A DNA stretch of 64,000 nucleotides, from positions 1-64,000 of the forward strand of contig MU623370.1 of the NCBI GenBank assembly GCA_025201765.1, in the 5' to 3' direction. The notes beneath the pieces are model-generated. The model did not search any database and had not been told where the DNA came from. It saw only the letters and a program-made list of their open reading frames with translations. Below, one piece after another: positions 22,342-32,529 of the stretch (within the stretch, counting starts at the first letter, position 1; every line of letters starts with the position of its first letter). The stretch is from Daldinia sp. FL1419. Lineage: Eukaryota > Ascomycota > Sordariomycetes > Xylariales > Hypoxylaceae. The position numbers and the translations under genes were made by a program.

Positions 22342-23075
22342 CTTCCCTCTCGGATCCGGAATTCACGAGCTATGAATCCATTGATATTAAATTCCCGAAA
22401 ACTGAGATACACTCATTGAACAGTGGGTAACGAAATGCAGGTATTCCTACATTGACCACACTGAACAAATCAAAGGCTTACGCGTTGGGTTGGAAAATCG
22501 CGAATCACAAGAGTCTCGAGAAAAAAAAACCTTTATTTTTACGCGGCAAGCGTTTAAAAAAAAATTAGTGATACGAGTAACGAAACGGGTTGTCGCATTT
22601 AGTTGGTGATTTCGAAGCCAATCATATGTCATTCCAACAGGGTATTATCCCTGATCCTAGAAGGCAGGTTTTAGCGGCTAGACCTTTCTAGTGTATTTCC
22701 AGCTAAAGCTTAGCTTCGCGATCCCGATGCCAAGCGACGTCATACCACATAAAACATCCCCATCAGAACATGCGCCTGACCCTCCTTTGTCCTGCTATAT
22801 ATATTCTTATTCCGCCGTATATATTCTAGTAGATATTTTATTTTAACATATAGCTCATGAGGATATACTCAACGCTCGTTATTTGATTTTTAATAAAGGG
22901 GAGGTAGTTGTTAGAGCCCTGGTTGGTTAGAGCTCTTTAAACTGGTAATCCCTTCGGCCTCGAACCTTCGTTATCCGTTTGACTATCGACGCGAAGGCAA
23001 ATGGATCTAACTCGATTCCTGGACATCCAAAAACTTGCAGCTGAAACATGAAAACCTACACACCCGCCCGTTGAG
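22342..23075. promoter_or_regulatory. Shared divergent promoter region (hydrolase-fold gene / TOK channel)
   Basis: These 734 bases separate two divergently transcribed genes, so both promoters must lie here or in the leaders. A CCAAT pentamer is present near 22618 and TATATATA-like sequence near 22795-22810. A-rich tracts near 22512-22563 could exclude nucleosomes. No gene-specific regulator site is recognised. Co-regulation of the two genes is only a possibility. Confidence 0.5.
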
Positions 23076-25842
23076 ATGGACGACGCAGATTTAAATAATA
23101 ACATCGACGAGCAGTCGCAAGCCGTCGACGGCTTGGACCACGAAAATGTCGGAAATAGAGGTATCATGAATGATTCGATTCATCTCGATCCTAGGTGAGC
23201 ATATTAACGCAGTCACTCTTATAGATAACCCAAATTAACTTATAGTAACTTCGCGTAGCCGGTGGTGGTTTGCGTCTGCCGCATTTCCCATGATAGCCGG
23301 CACCTTAGGTCCGGTGGCTTCAGCTTTCAGTATCTGTTCGCTCGTCAAGTATTGGAGACAGCACATCCCTCCAGGGTCCGACGTTACCAAAGCCGTATAT
23401 GTCAAGGATCCTATATGGCTAACAGTAGTAAATGCCGTCCAGCTGGTTCTAGCTATAGTTGCCAACGTGTTTCTCTTGCTAAATATGACGAAGAGAGTGC
23501 GGTTTTCCATCGCTCAGCCTGTAACGATAATAGGTTGGTATATCTCAGCAATCTGTCTTATAGCTCTGTGCGCCACGGCATCCGGGCCGTTAGACTTGCA
23601 GCCCCAGATCGAATACGTATGGTCTCAAGCTTTCTATTATGGCCTGTATGCGGCCATAATCTACTTTATAGTGGCTTCTCTTATGGTCATCACTGTTTGG
23701 GGCGCTGAAACCGGTCACTACAGCAAGGATTTTGAGTTGACAACTAGCCAAAGAACACTTATGCTTCAGACTATACTTTTCCTCGTCTACCTGCTCTTAG
23801 GTGCTCTTATATTTTCTAAGATAGAAGGCTGGAACTATCTCGATTCCATATACTGGGCCGACGTTACTCTGTTCACCGTAGGATTTGGCGAGATATCCCC
23901 ACAAACTCGCCTCGGCCGTGGCCTTCTCGTTCCATACGCACTGATTGGCGTTATCAGTCTCGGTCTGGTAATAGGATCAATCCGAAGTTTGATTCTTGAT
24001 CGTGGCAAACGCAGGCTCGATGCGCGTATGCTAGAAAGACAGCGACGTCTCTTAATACGGCGTGTCCTACGGAAAGGACGTGGTGGCGTACTCGAACCGA
24101 TCGATGGCGAAGCATCAGATGGGTTTCCTTCTAACACTCATCGGTCGGAGTTTGAGCGTCGCCAAAAAGAATTCCAATTGATGCGCAAAGTTCAACGACA
24201 GGTATGTATATAGTTCTTATAGGATCCTTTTCTCCTGCATGCCATCCAGTATTGATGATATATATGCTAATTAGGGGTAGTAAGCGGTTAACTTTTCCTC
24301 CTTGCATATTCCCTTGTCTCAAAGAACCTATATGAGAATGCTCTTAGACAAGACCTGGTATCCATATGCTATCCCGAAATACTAACTTAAAGCTAGGGCA
24401 TCGGAAAGAGAGAGGTGGACCGCAATGGCTATATCCTTTACTACTTGGGTGTTGCTTTGGCTCGTGGGCGCCAAGATTTTCCAAGAATGCGAAGCCCCTT
24501 ATCAGGGATGGTCATACTTTGATGGCTTCTATTTTGCCTTCACGGCACTGACGACAATCGGCTACGGTGATCTTACCCCAGTTTCCAACTCGGCCAAAGC
24601 CTTCTTCGTATTCTGGTCTCTCCTTGCCTTACCCACCATGACTGTTCTTATATCAAACGCGGGTGATACGATCGTGAAGGGCATTAAGGATGGTACCCTT
24701 CTACTCGGAAACATTACAATCTTACCCGGAGAGCACGGTTTTCGAAAGGAGATGAAGCAAGTCTTGTCGAAATTATCTTGCGGTATACTATTTATGGAGG
24801 ATGATATCGAAGAATCCGCCCCAGGCTTCCTAGGAGCGGCCCATGAACAGCATACGGACGATGAAGACGACGAAGAGGATGCCAGAAGCGCTTCTAATCC
24901 AACCGACATCAACAACGCCGAAAGCGACCGCAGAGCTCAACAAGACGCTGAGAACGGCGAATCAAGGCCGACGTCGCCGTCAACAAAAGCTGTTTCTCCT
25001 AAGCAGACACCCAATACGCCACAATTTCCATCTGAACCAAAACCCCCGCCCTCCAGAAACCCAAAACAAAATCCAAAATCCCTCGGACGTCCCGCCTCCG
25101 TAGCTCGCGAAAGCCTACCCACCGAACTCCCTAAATCCCGCGCCGAATACCACCTCGTCCTAATCGACGAGATATCCCGCGTGACTAAGCACCTGCGGCA
25201 CTCGCCGCCGCGCAAGTACACGTTTAAGGAGTGGTTAGTAAACCCGGGACATTCCCGTGTTCCCCGCCATCCCGTCACATATCCCTTTTTTCTTCCCCTC
25301 TTTCTACTCTTGGGACGACTGTTGAATCCTCTTACGTGCTTTTTTATCGATCGCCACATCTATCAATTAGACCCCGGCCATTTTTAGATCCTCGTGGTTA
25401 CTCCGTTTGCGCTAACGTGAATAGGGCGTGGTACCTACGGCTCATCGGCGAGGACGAGAGTAGCGCTGGGAATCACCGCCGACCTGAGCATCGGCCGCCG
25501 GAAGAACATGATCGCAGGCGTCCTCGTACCCTCGCCGATCGGTTACGCGGGGAATCGGCGACTTCTACGAATGGGGGTGGTAATACCGTAGTAAGCGACG
25601 GTAGCGACGATCAAGATGCGAAGACGGCGGCGGATATACCGAAGTGGAGCTGGGTCGGACATCGAAGTCCGCTGTTAGATACCCGGGAGGAAGCGGAGTG
25701 GATTCTGGATAAACTAGAGCAGAAACTTAGAGAAGAGTTGCAAGCTGTTGTCAGGGAAGGGGATTCGGGCCAAGACGCGCTTAAAAGAGTCGAAGAGGAA
25801 GAGCGACAGAACGAACAGGAGAAAGCACCGGGTTACTACTAA
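23076..25842 (+). CDS. TOK1: TOK-type outward-rectifier potassium channel (two-pore-domain)
   Basis: This four-exon gene encodes an 8-TM, two-pore K+ channel of the yeast TOK1 type in the plasma membrane, which releases K+ on depolarisation. Exon 1 is 23076-23194, and its join to 23259 gives DPSRWWFASAAFP, typical of the family. Exon 2 runs to 24201 or 24205. Exon 3 starts at about 24393-24398 and ends at 25233. Exon 4 is 25425-25842 (junction Trp, then AWYLRLIGEDE). Four helices precede TM5. Pore 1 reads TVGFGE (about 246-251) and pore 2 reads TIGYGD. The cytoplasmic tail is long, acidic then Pro/Ser-rich, and ends in a helical Glu-rich segment. The exon 2/3 junction does not splice cleanly with the best signals. 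The ideal donor GTATGT (24202) with acceptor CTAG (24396) is out of frame by one base, while donor GTATAT (24206) with acceptor AAAG (24392) keeps the frame and gives about 774 residues. Family identity is certain; that junction is not. Confidence 0.93.
23195..23258 (+). other. Intron 1 of TOK channel gene
   Basis: Donor GTGAGC and acceptor CGTAG. The exon 1 end (two bases, AG) plus the first base of exon 2 (C) form Ser40, giving the family-like DPSRWW entry into the first membrane helix. A competing TATAG acceptor ten bases upstream gives no sensible frame. Confidence 0.85.
25234..25424 (+). other. Intron 3 of TOK channel gene (191 nt)
   Basis: Donor GTTAGT, a GCTAAC branch near 25411, and acceptor AATAG. 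Removal joins KEW to AWYLRLIGEDE in the cytoplasmic tail. It is long compared with the 48-98 nt introns common in this window, as is the intron just upstream in the same gene. Confidence 0.85.
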
Positions 25843-26491
25843 TCTACCGCATCGAACTCCAGTAGCCATTGTATATAGTGAAAGAGAGGATATACCTATA
25901 TATTACATATATCAATAATTAATAGACACCAATAAATGCATCTCCGGTCAACCTTTGCTAATTCGTTATAAATGTAAAGACGCGATGTTTTAAATAGCAG
26001 CGATACGACGTTTCCGCCATATCTATGCTCTTTATTCCACCAGTGATATCCACCGTGTATCCAGGTAAGTCGTCGCTATTCATAGCCGGTCAGGGGAAAA
26101 GGAGGGAGTACGTCATATCCTCGCGTAATAAAAACTGCAAAATTTATGCCACCATAAATAAACATCCTCCTCATCTCCGTCTCCCCCGGTCGCCCGTTGG
26201 AGTGGATGACCGCCGCCCCTATCCACTTTTGTTTGTGTTATAAATTTAACGTCTAAGAGTAAGTTGTAGTAAAAAAAAAACCATCCTGGCATGTACGCAA
26301 GAGCCCGTTCTCGCCCGTTCGATTCATGCATATTCGGGCACGAGCTCGGGAGAGATTAGATATGCTCGGGAAGCTCGTTGCCTTCCGTCCACTTAGTCCT
26401 AGAGGAGAGGTATTATATTAGTACAATACCCAATATATAGAAAGGCTAAACCGGCATAGGTATGCACGGGCTCAAAATTCTAATGGAAAAC
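25843..26491. other. Intergenic region between convergent TOK and CCCH genes
   Basis: This region lies between the 3' ends of two convergent genes and so should hold both polyadenylation regions. It is AT-rich near 25870-25930 and contains AATAAA-like sequence around 25930. A short A run lies at 26271-26280. No gene is visible. Confidence 0.5.
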
Positions 26492-28318
26492 TTACGTGGG
26501 CTGAAGTTGCTCCTTAGTCAGATGCAAATCTCCCCACTTCTCAGTATTAGAGAAAGGGCACATATCGCCTCTAGTGCACGGTGCGCGGGGGCAATGGTGG
26601 GAAAGGTAACAATCGTAGTCAACACAATAAGGACCTGCTGGGCAGAGGCTAGTTCGAGCTTTGTAACGGTGAATGGCGAGCTCCGGGCCGGTTAACTCAG
26701 AATCGTGCGTCTTATCACAGCCAATACCCCATTTGCAACGGCCCTTAAGGTAATGGTCATTGCAGAAAACCGAAGGCTTGATAGACTGAAACTTAGCTTG
26801 ATAAGTTGACTGTGCAGGAGTTCTAGGGGGATGTTGAGTGGGCGCATCGATTCGATAATTATCGGCGTTATAAAATATAACCTTTGGTTGTTTCTTAGGC
26901 TTGGGTGCTTTAACAGTGACATTTTGATGATCATTGACTCCGCCTGCGGTAGCATAACTGATTGAGGTGCCGCCATTCCCGGAGCTGATGACACTTGATG
27001 CGCGTGGCAACCCAGTTGACTGCTGCTCGGGAGAAGCAGCGCGCTGTATTGGCGATGGGGTGCTAATAGAAACGGGTGTGGAGGTGGATGGAATAGGGGT
27101 AGACGATTGTCTTTGTTCCTGGGCTGAGGGCGACACAGTCGTCGTAGCTGATCTCTGTATAGGCTGTGTAGGCCGAGCAATCGGGCCGGGCACAGCAGAT
27201 GGCTGAATGGGCGAGCGAAACCCCGGAGGGGGAGCTATGGAAAAGCTATGTTTCGTCTCATTACCTAATGGTTCTGATCGAAAAACATCATCAAAACGTA
27301 TGATAGGAAAACCAAGGGACCTAAAAGCTGGCTCCGCGGGTGTGGTCTCCAAAAGCACCAATTTATCATCATTAGATCCTGTATAGTCACGGAGATCATG
27401 TAGATAACCATTATCATGGCAACATCCAGCAAGGAAAATCTTCTTGCACTGCAGATTTCTGTAGTAGTGGTTAAGCATACCTGAGAACACGTGAGTAAAT
27501 TTAAAGCTAGATTAAGACCATATACCCCTGGGTAGCCGTGGGGATGAAAGGTTAAAATATTCACTGGAACGTACGTCTTATTTTGGAGTCAGCATTCTCC
27601 TTGCCCTTGCCGACATTAACGAAGTCAAAGTCCGCACGACTGTTGGTGAAGCGTTCGGCGAATAAGCGCATATCATCATCATATTCAATAATTCTCGAGA
27701 GACGTAACGACTTAGACAAGTCATTGAGATTAGCATAGACTCGGACGAGAATAGGAATATCATCTTGTGCGACTCCCGAGTCTCTAAGATTCTCTCGAAC
27801 GGCATGTTTGAGCTTTAAAGCTGCCTTCTCCGCGCCATTGGAGGGATCACGCAAGAATTCGTCTTGAAATTTAGCTCCGTCGCCGTCAATCAGAACGACA
27901 ACAAATGAATCCTTGCTCTACTTCATATGTCAGCTGATAGGTTACCTGAAAATAGCGAACGGCGCAACAGACAAGTTGATGTAGTATCCTCTGTACTTCG
28001 CTTTCAAGAGTACGGGCCTTGAACTGGTAATCAGCTCGTGACTTCCTTTGATCGTCTAGATCAAGTTCAAGGTCGTTAATCTTCTTAGCATCTGCATCAA
28101 TTTTGTTGAGCATATTCTATCAGATAGGTTAGGTATAGATTAGCGAACCAAGGTGCCACCCAGAACCCAGTGGTCGGGAACGGGTATCCTAGGGTTTAAC
28201 GTACATGAATGAATGCCTGCCTTTCATTATCAATCCGGTAATAAGTGCTAAGTCGATCTTCTGCCTCTGCTTTAAGAGCAGACGGATCTTGTCCGTTTAA
28301 CAACAGTGAGGACCCCAT
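26492..28318 (-). CDS. CCCH zinc-finger protein with N-terminal coiled coil
   Basis: Exons from high to low coordinates are 28318-28205, 28116-27973 (or 27946), 27911-27575 and 27480-26492, giving about 527 residues. The N-terminus is a coiled coil (LKAEAEDRLSTYYRIDNERQ through ARTLESEVQRILHQL). The middle domain begins DSFVVVLIDGDGAKFQDEF and includes ADSKIRRMLNHYYRNLQCKKIFLAGCCHDNGY. This acidic-strand layout is shared by a fungal family of zinc-finger proteins and recalls NYN/PIN-like nuclease folds (inference). A long Pro/Ser/Gln-rich linker follows. At the C-terminus are three zinc-finger-like units: a perfect C-x8-C-x5-C-x3-H (CNDHYLKGRC...CDKTH), a C-x5-C-x4-C-x3-H (CPAGPYC...CYLSH), and a third Cys cluster CPRAPC...CPFSN that lacks a final His in place. 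CCCH fingers commonly bind RNA. The intron between exons 2 and 3 is ambiguous (see its entry). Confidence 0.88.
27481..27574 (-). other. Third intron of CCCH gene (94 nt)
   Basis: Donor GTACGT and acceptor TTCTCAG on the minus strand. The last base of exon 3 (C) joins GT to make Arg, giving SKIRRMLNHYYRN. An in-frame stop right after the donor forces splicing. Confidence 0.88.
27912..27972 (-). other. Ambiguous second intron of CCCH gene (61 nt or 34 nt)
   Basis: Two splice solutions keep the frame because their donors differ by 27 bases. Donor GTCTGT at 27972 gives a normal 61-nt intron with a CTGAC branch site. Donor GTAACC at 27945 gives a 34-nt intron that would be unusually short, with its branch site very close to the donor. 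I prefer the 61-nt form; the longer exon would add VCCAVRYFQ. The acceptor is GCAAG. Confidence 0.6.
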
Positions 28319-29736
28319 AGATGAGAGCTATAGGTGGCAATCTAGTAATAGTATATTTAGGAATATAATCCGCTTCCTGGCTTGATACGAATACTAGGCA
28401 ATTTGGCGATGCTAGCTGATTGGCGCGACGATGCAGACTGTTATGGGGGAAACTTTTTTATGTTTGGCGCCTGAAAAGTATGCAAATAATATGAGTGACG
28501 GGGAGCCCCTCAGGAGGTTAAGGAGATATATTGGGACGGGTGGGTTTTATTGAGATGAGGACTAGGACGAGAATGGATTCCCCTCTTTTATCTCAATTTG
28601 TCCTTGCGGAAAAGCAAATGAAACCCCGGATAGAGAGGCGATTGAAAACACGACAAACGCGTCTCCTAATTTTTTTTTTGCTCCTCGAAAAAAGGTTGAA
28701 GGGTTCCGAGCCCAAATGGAGCTCATGATTTAAGGTAGGCGACTAGCTAAGAAAACTTGTGGAGATCGGTACAACACGTGACGTGTACGACGTATGTAAG
28801 GGGGGTAGAATACGGAAGATGGAGGTTAAAAAATGGGGGTTATGACTGTATGAGAAGCATCTAAGCACCTAAGCACCTAAGCAATATCTACTACGTACAA
28901 GTAACTACAGGGGCTCTACTTACTAATATTTACCAAGGTTAGTAACAAGAGACAAGAGGTGACTTTCAAGGCTCCAAGGTTCTGGTTTTATTACTACTCA
29001 AAATTTTTAACGCAGCATCGCATATTCAACATATTCATCCATCTCAACGGAAGCGAATAAGACATCCGGGATACCTACCTAAGGTAAGCATCACTTTATC
29101 TCTCTCTCCTACTCAGAGTACGTAGTTTCTATTAGGTAAAACTTATCTGTTCTTCTTTAAATCGCTTGTGGGCGCTTTTAAAAACGATTCCGTTATGATG
29201 TATCATGTTAGAATCCTTCCTCTCCCATCTCAATTTAAAGCGCTAGGTCCGTTTCACTCTCCACCCATTGCATATTCCTGGTGAAACATATCAATACCTT
29301 AGGTACCTCCCTACCTAAGTCACTTTGATGGTATTTTCCCGAGGGGTTTGCTCTCCGTCCGGAGTGTCCACCGTGTCCACCAATGCGCAATTTTAAAACC
29401 TGGTTCAACTTAGGTTGGTAGATTCTACCAACATGTTGGAGCACCAAGCTCTAGCTCTGGTATAGTATTATGTTATGTTGATGTATTGGCTACCGGACTT
29501 TGCCTGGCAGTCTACTCTCCCCTTGTTGATTTAACTACCTACCTACAGTATCGCTGATCATGTACTCATCTGCTGTGTATACACCATACACAGGAACAAG
29601 AGCTATCGTTCAATGCATTGGACGATTAGTTTCCTTGACGACACGACATTTCCCCCAAAGATCTTCTCAGCCTGTATCATGAATAGCAAGCCCGTTAACA
29701 TATACTTGACCTAGGTACTGGAACCTCTCTATTCAC
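28319..29736. other. Intergenic region upstream of CCCH gene
   Basis: This contains the upstream region of the CCCH gene and the 3' end of the next minus-strand gene. A short tandem repeat of CTAAGCAC (three copies) lies at 28861-28884. Short CCTACCTA/TAGGTAGG-type words recur (about 29073, 29300-29320, 29540). No gene is supportable. Confidence 0.5.
28861..28884. repeat. 8-bp tandem repeat, three copies
   Basis: The unit CTAAGCAC is repeated three times, the last copy ending in AA. It is the type of short slippage duplication seen at several other sites in this window. Confidence 0.85.
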
Positions 29737-31251
29737 TCATTCATCGGCCCACTGTTGATTCTCGTAGTTTTGTTGTGTGACAACACCTCGGGCTGCATCA
29801 TCCGATCCCCCGCAGACCATCCTTTTGACCAATCTGATATGCGCCCAGTCAATCTCTCTAATGGCAGTAACGACAAGAGTTAGGCCGATTGCGACGTTCG
29901 GATCTCTCCTAGGCTTACACACACAACGACATAATTTGGGCTCCACGCTCGTATTTAGGAACGCTGCACTTTGGCGGTCTAGCTGTGTGCCTACTCGCCA
30001 GTTTGAAAGAATTCCCACGGGGTACGGAAGCTGATCTTTAAATAGGTCAATAAACTGGAAATGTTGGTTTCTTTGCAGACTTTCGCGACTTGAATACGTC
30101 ACTCTTGCGAATAGCTCGAAAACTACATCCTGTCGATTTCTTAGACAATGGACTGCCTCGTTGACTAACTCTCCTATTCGAAAGCATGTTCGTAACACCG
30201 TACGCGGCGATAGTTCCGAGACGGCAGAACGATCCCGGACCTTTTCCGGGAAAGGCGGTCGCACGAATGGCCTTAAGGGCAAGATGTCTTCAATGTGAGC
30301 ATTGCACTCAGTAAGTTCCTCCTTGTAAGCGATATGATCCCGTAACAAAGCGTTAGCTGTGTCTGGAGAGTTAGTATTCGATACGTCGTTCGGAATTGTG
30401 CTCTTCATAGTATATACGGCGTTCCAATCAACATCTTCACCAAGATCATCCTGGCCACTATCCGGGTTCCCCGACGCGTGTACTGTTTGTAGAGGGCTTA
30501 GCCTATCCGGAGACGAGTGCTGTAAATTCGGGTCATATTCCGCCGCTGACCTTGACTCATAATCCCATGCCAGAGTGAGACTCGAGGGTGGTAGATGGAC
30601 CTCCTGGACGCTGTCCAGAGCCGTTTTGAGGAGACGGGTCATATCGTCCTCCGTCAAGCCATTATCGAGAGGATATTCATCTTGGACATTATCGCCGGCG
30701 TCAATGCTTACATTCTCTTGTTTGATTGATTTGGCTAGAATCCCGTTGTCGTTACCGACAGTGTTGCGGGGGTGCGTATTACCTAGATATCCTGAGCTAG
30801 TGGGCCGCCCAATAAATGTTGTGCCGACTGGACGATTACGATCCAAATTCCGAGAGGCATCAATTGATTTTGGTGTATTAGGAAACGCTATGGGAACCCT
30901 CGGCAGGTTATCAGCTATGAAAGAGCTGTATACTACATCTAATTGATCTAATGGTTCCACTACAAAGTCATGATTCTGTTGGTTCCCGAATTGGTACGGC
31001 GTTGGAATAGAATACGGGGTTATATCGTAAGGAGCTTCTAGTGCGTTTTCCATCTTGGAAAGGGGGATGCGGCCATTTGTAGCGTTAGATTTCGTTACTC
31101 TAATGGTTTGGAAGGGGCCAGAAGGCGATGTCGCAGCACGTAGAGATGGTTTGTGAGGTAGGTGGCTTGCGCCATTATTCTCGTAGGCGTCTCGGTTCCG
31201 TTTCTGACTCTTGTGCTGAGCGCTGCTTCCTCCCAAACGTGTATTCGGCAT
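29737..31251 (-). CDS. Conserved fungal protein of unknown function (504 aa)
   Basis: This is a single-exon gene of 504 residues with a good start context (G at -3). The N-terminal two thirds look disordered: basic and Asn/Ser-rich, with many Pro and Asp residues. The C-terminal part (about residues 330-480) looks folded. It contains VFELFARVTYSSRESLQRNQHFQFIDLF, then a Trp-containing DRQSAAFL segment, a short CRCVC cluster, and a hydrophobic helix ending in REIDWAHIRLVKRMV. I recall this C-terminal segment (ELFARVTYSSRE...HFQF.DLF...RQSAAFL) as widespread in uncharacterised Pezizomycotina proteins, but I cannot name a function. A role in nuclear or DNA-related processes would be a guess. It is divergently oriented to the LSB5-like gene. 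Confidence 0.82.
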   Translation of the reverse strand: MPNTRLGGSSAQHKSQKRNRDAYENNGASHLPHKPSLRAATSPSGPFQTIRVTKSNATNGRIPLSKMENALEAPYDITPYSIPTPYQFGNQQNHDFVVEPLDQLDVVYSSFIADNLPRVPIAFPNTPKSIDASRNLDRNRPVGTTFIGRPTSSGYLGNTHPRNTVGNDNGILAKSIKQENVSIDAGDNVQDEYPLDNGLTEDDMTRLLKTALDSVQEVHLPPSSLTLAWDYESRSAAEYDPNLQHSSPDRLSPLQTVHASGNPDSGQDDLGEDVDWNAVYTMKSTIPNDVSNTNSPDTANALLRDHIAYKEELTECNAHIEDILPLRPFVRPPFPEKVRDRSAVSELSPRTVLRTCFRIGELVNEAVHCLRNRQDVVFELFARVTYSSRESLQRNQHFQFIDLFKDQLPYPVGILSNWRVGTQLDRQSAAFLNTSVEPKLCRCVCKPRRDPNVAIGLTLVVTAIREIDWAHIRLVKRMVCGGSDDAARGVVTQQNYENQQWADE

Positions 31252-32529
31252 TTCTTCGTTAATAGCTGTGATATCGTCGAGATGAATGTATAGAGCATCG
31301 TTTTTTTATGCTGATTTACAATGCCAATGCCTTGGTCGCTCAATTGGTTAGGGTTACTCACTACGAGGAATTAGGGCGGCTTGTATAACAAGAGTCGAAA
31401 AAGCGTCTAGTCTTGAGTGAACTGGTAAAGAGTGTAAAGGGGGAGGAGTCATAAATCCCAAAGCGGGTGGCTCTTCGCGCTTTCCATTTCTTGTACCTAC
31501 CTAGGTAGGTAGGTACTCAGTGGAATTATAGGTAATCGCAGGTATAATGGCCTTGTCTACAAGAGCTAGTAGCTCGGTAGATAATACTTCAATTTGGGAA
31601 ATTGCTCACAAGATGAGGACGATGAAGCAAGTACCACCGACTAAGGTTGGTTAAAGGGAAGACCTTATTAAGTCCATAATAGCTTTTAGTTGATTAATCA
31701 AAGATTCACCTAAAAGAAGTGACATGCTACATGTAATGGCCAGTGGCCGCATTACTGTAACATATTGATTAGACTAATTATCGCACCCCGCTCCAAACTG
31801 GTTTCCCGCAACTTGAAATTCACCCCAATCTTTCATCTCGATACCGGCAACCGACAACCAGCTAGCTACCTAGACCTACGTGCATGCCCAACCTAGGTAG
31901 AGGTAGACTTACATCTAGGTTAGGTCACTACCGGCAGCGCTGACCTTTATTATTATTATTTTTTTTATTCCGTATTGTCGGAGTCCTCCTTCGTGTTCTC
32001 CCGATCTAAATCCAATCATACAGGGCAAAATTCGAACAGACACACCTAACCTAGTCCTTGAAAGCCGCGCGCTAAGCCGTTTGGCCTTTTGCCTTTCGCA
32101 TTTTGCATACCTCTCTCTGCCTTCAGGGCTCTTATCAGCTTAAAGGTATTGACCGTACTGCACAGGCCTCTTTCGACCAAAATCCAGTCAGCCTAGGTAC
32201 CACAAGAAGGCATACCTACATGACTTGTGTATTGGAAATCAAAGGTAAATTGAAATTATTTGCTACGTTGTGTCGCCTTGATACGAAACATTTTCCTACG
32301 TGTGTCTTTTCGCTCGTCCGCTCATTCACACGCGTTGTACGCTCTATGCGCACCACCTCATTCACTCTACTCCATACACATTGCTTACTTCGGGGCTGTG
32401 GCATCTAGACTTACGAATATATATATCTACCTCTTATTTAAAATATCTAAATAGTTCACGTTGCCCAATACGATTTTATTCGTTTGTTTCATATCAAGTC
32501 CTTGTTTCTAGCATCGGCTGCCTGCCATC
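31252..32529. promoter_or_regulatory. Shared divergent upstream region (unknown-504aa / LSB5-like)
   Basis: About 1.3 kb lies between two divergent genes. It contains an 18-bp perfect palindrome at 31494-31511 (TACCTACCT and its complement) extended by another TAGG unit. More CCTAGGTAG words lie near 31866-31920, a TATTATTATT/T-rich run near 31949-31968, and a CCAATCA box near 32009. No gene is visible. The sequence close to 32529 is T/C-rich, as is usual in fungal leaders. Confidence 0.5.
31494..31511. repeat. 18-bp perfect palindrome TACCTACCTAGGTAGGTA
   Basis: The two 9-bp halves are exact reverse complements, centred on CCTAGG. Further TAGGTAGG/CCTACCTA words lie near by and at many intergenic places in this window. 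Confidence 0.9.
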
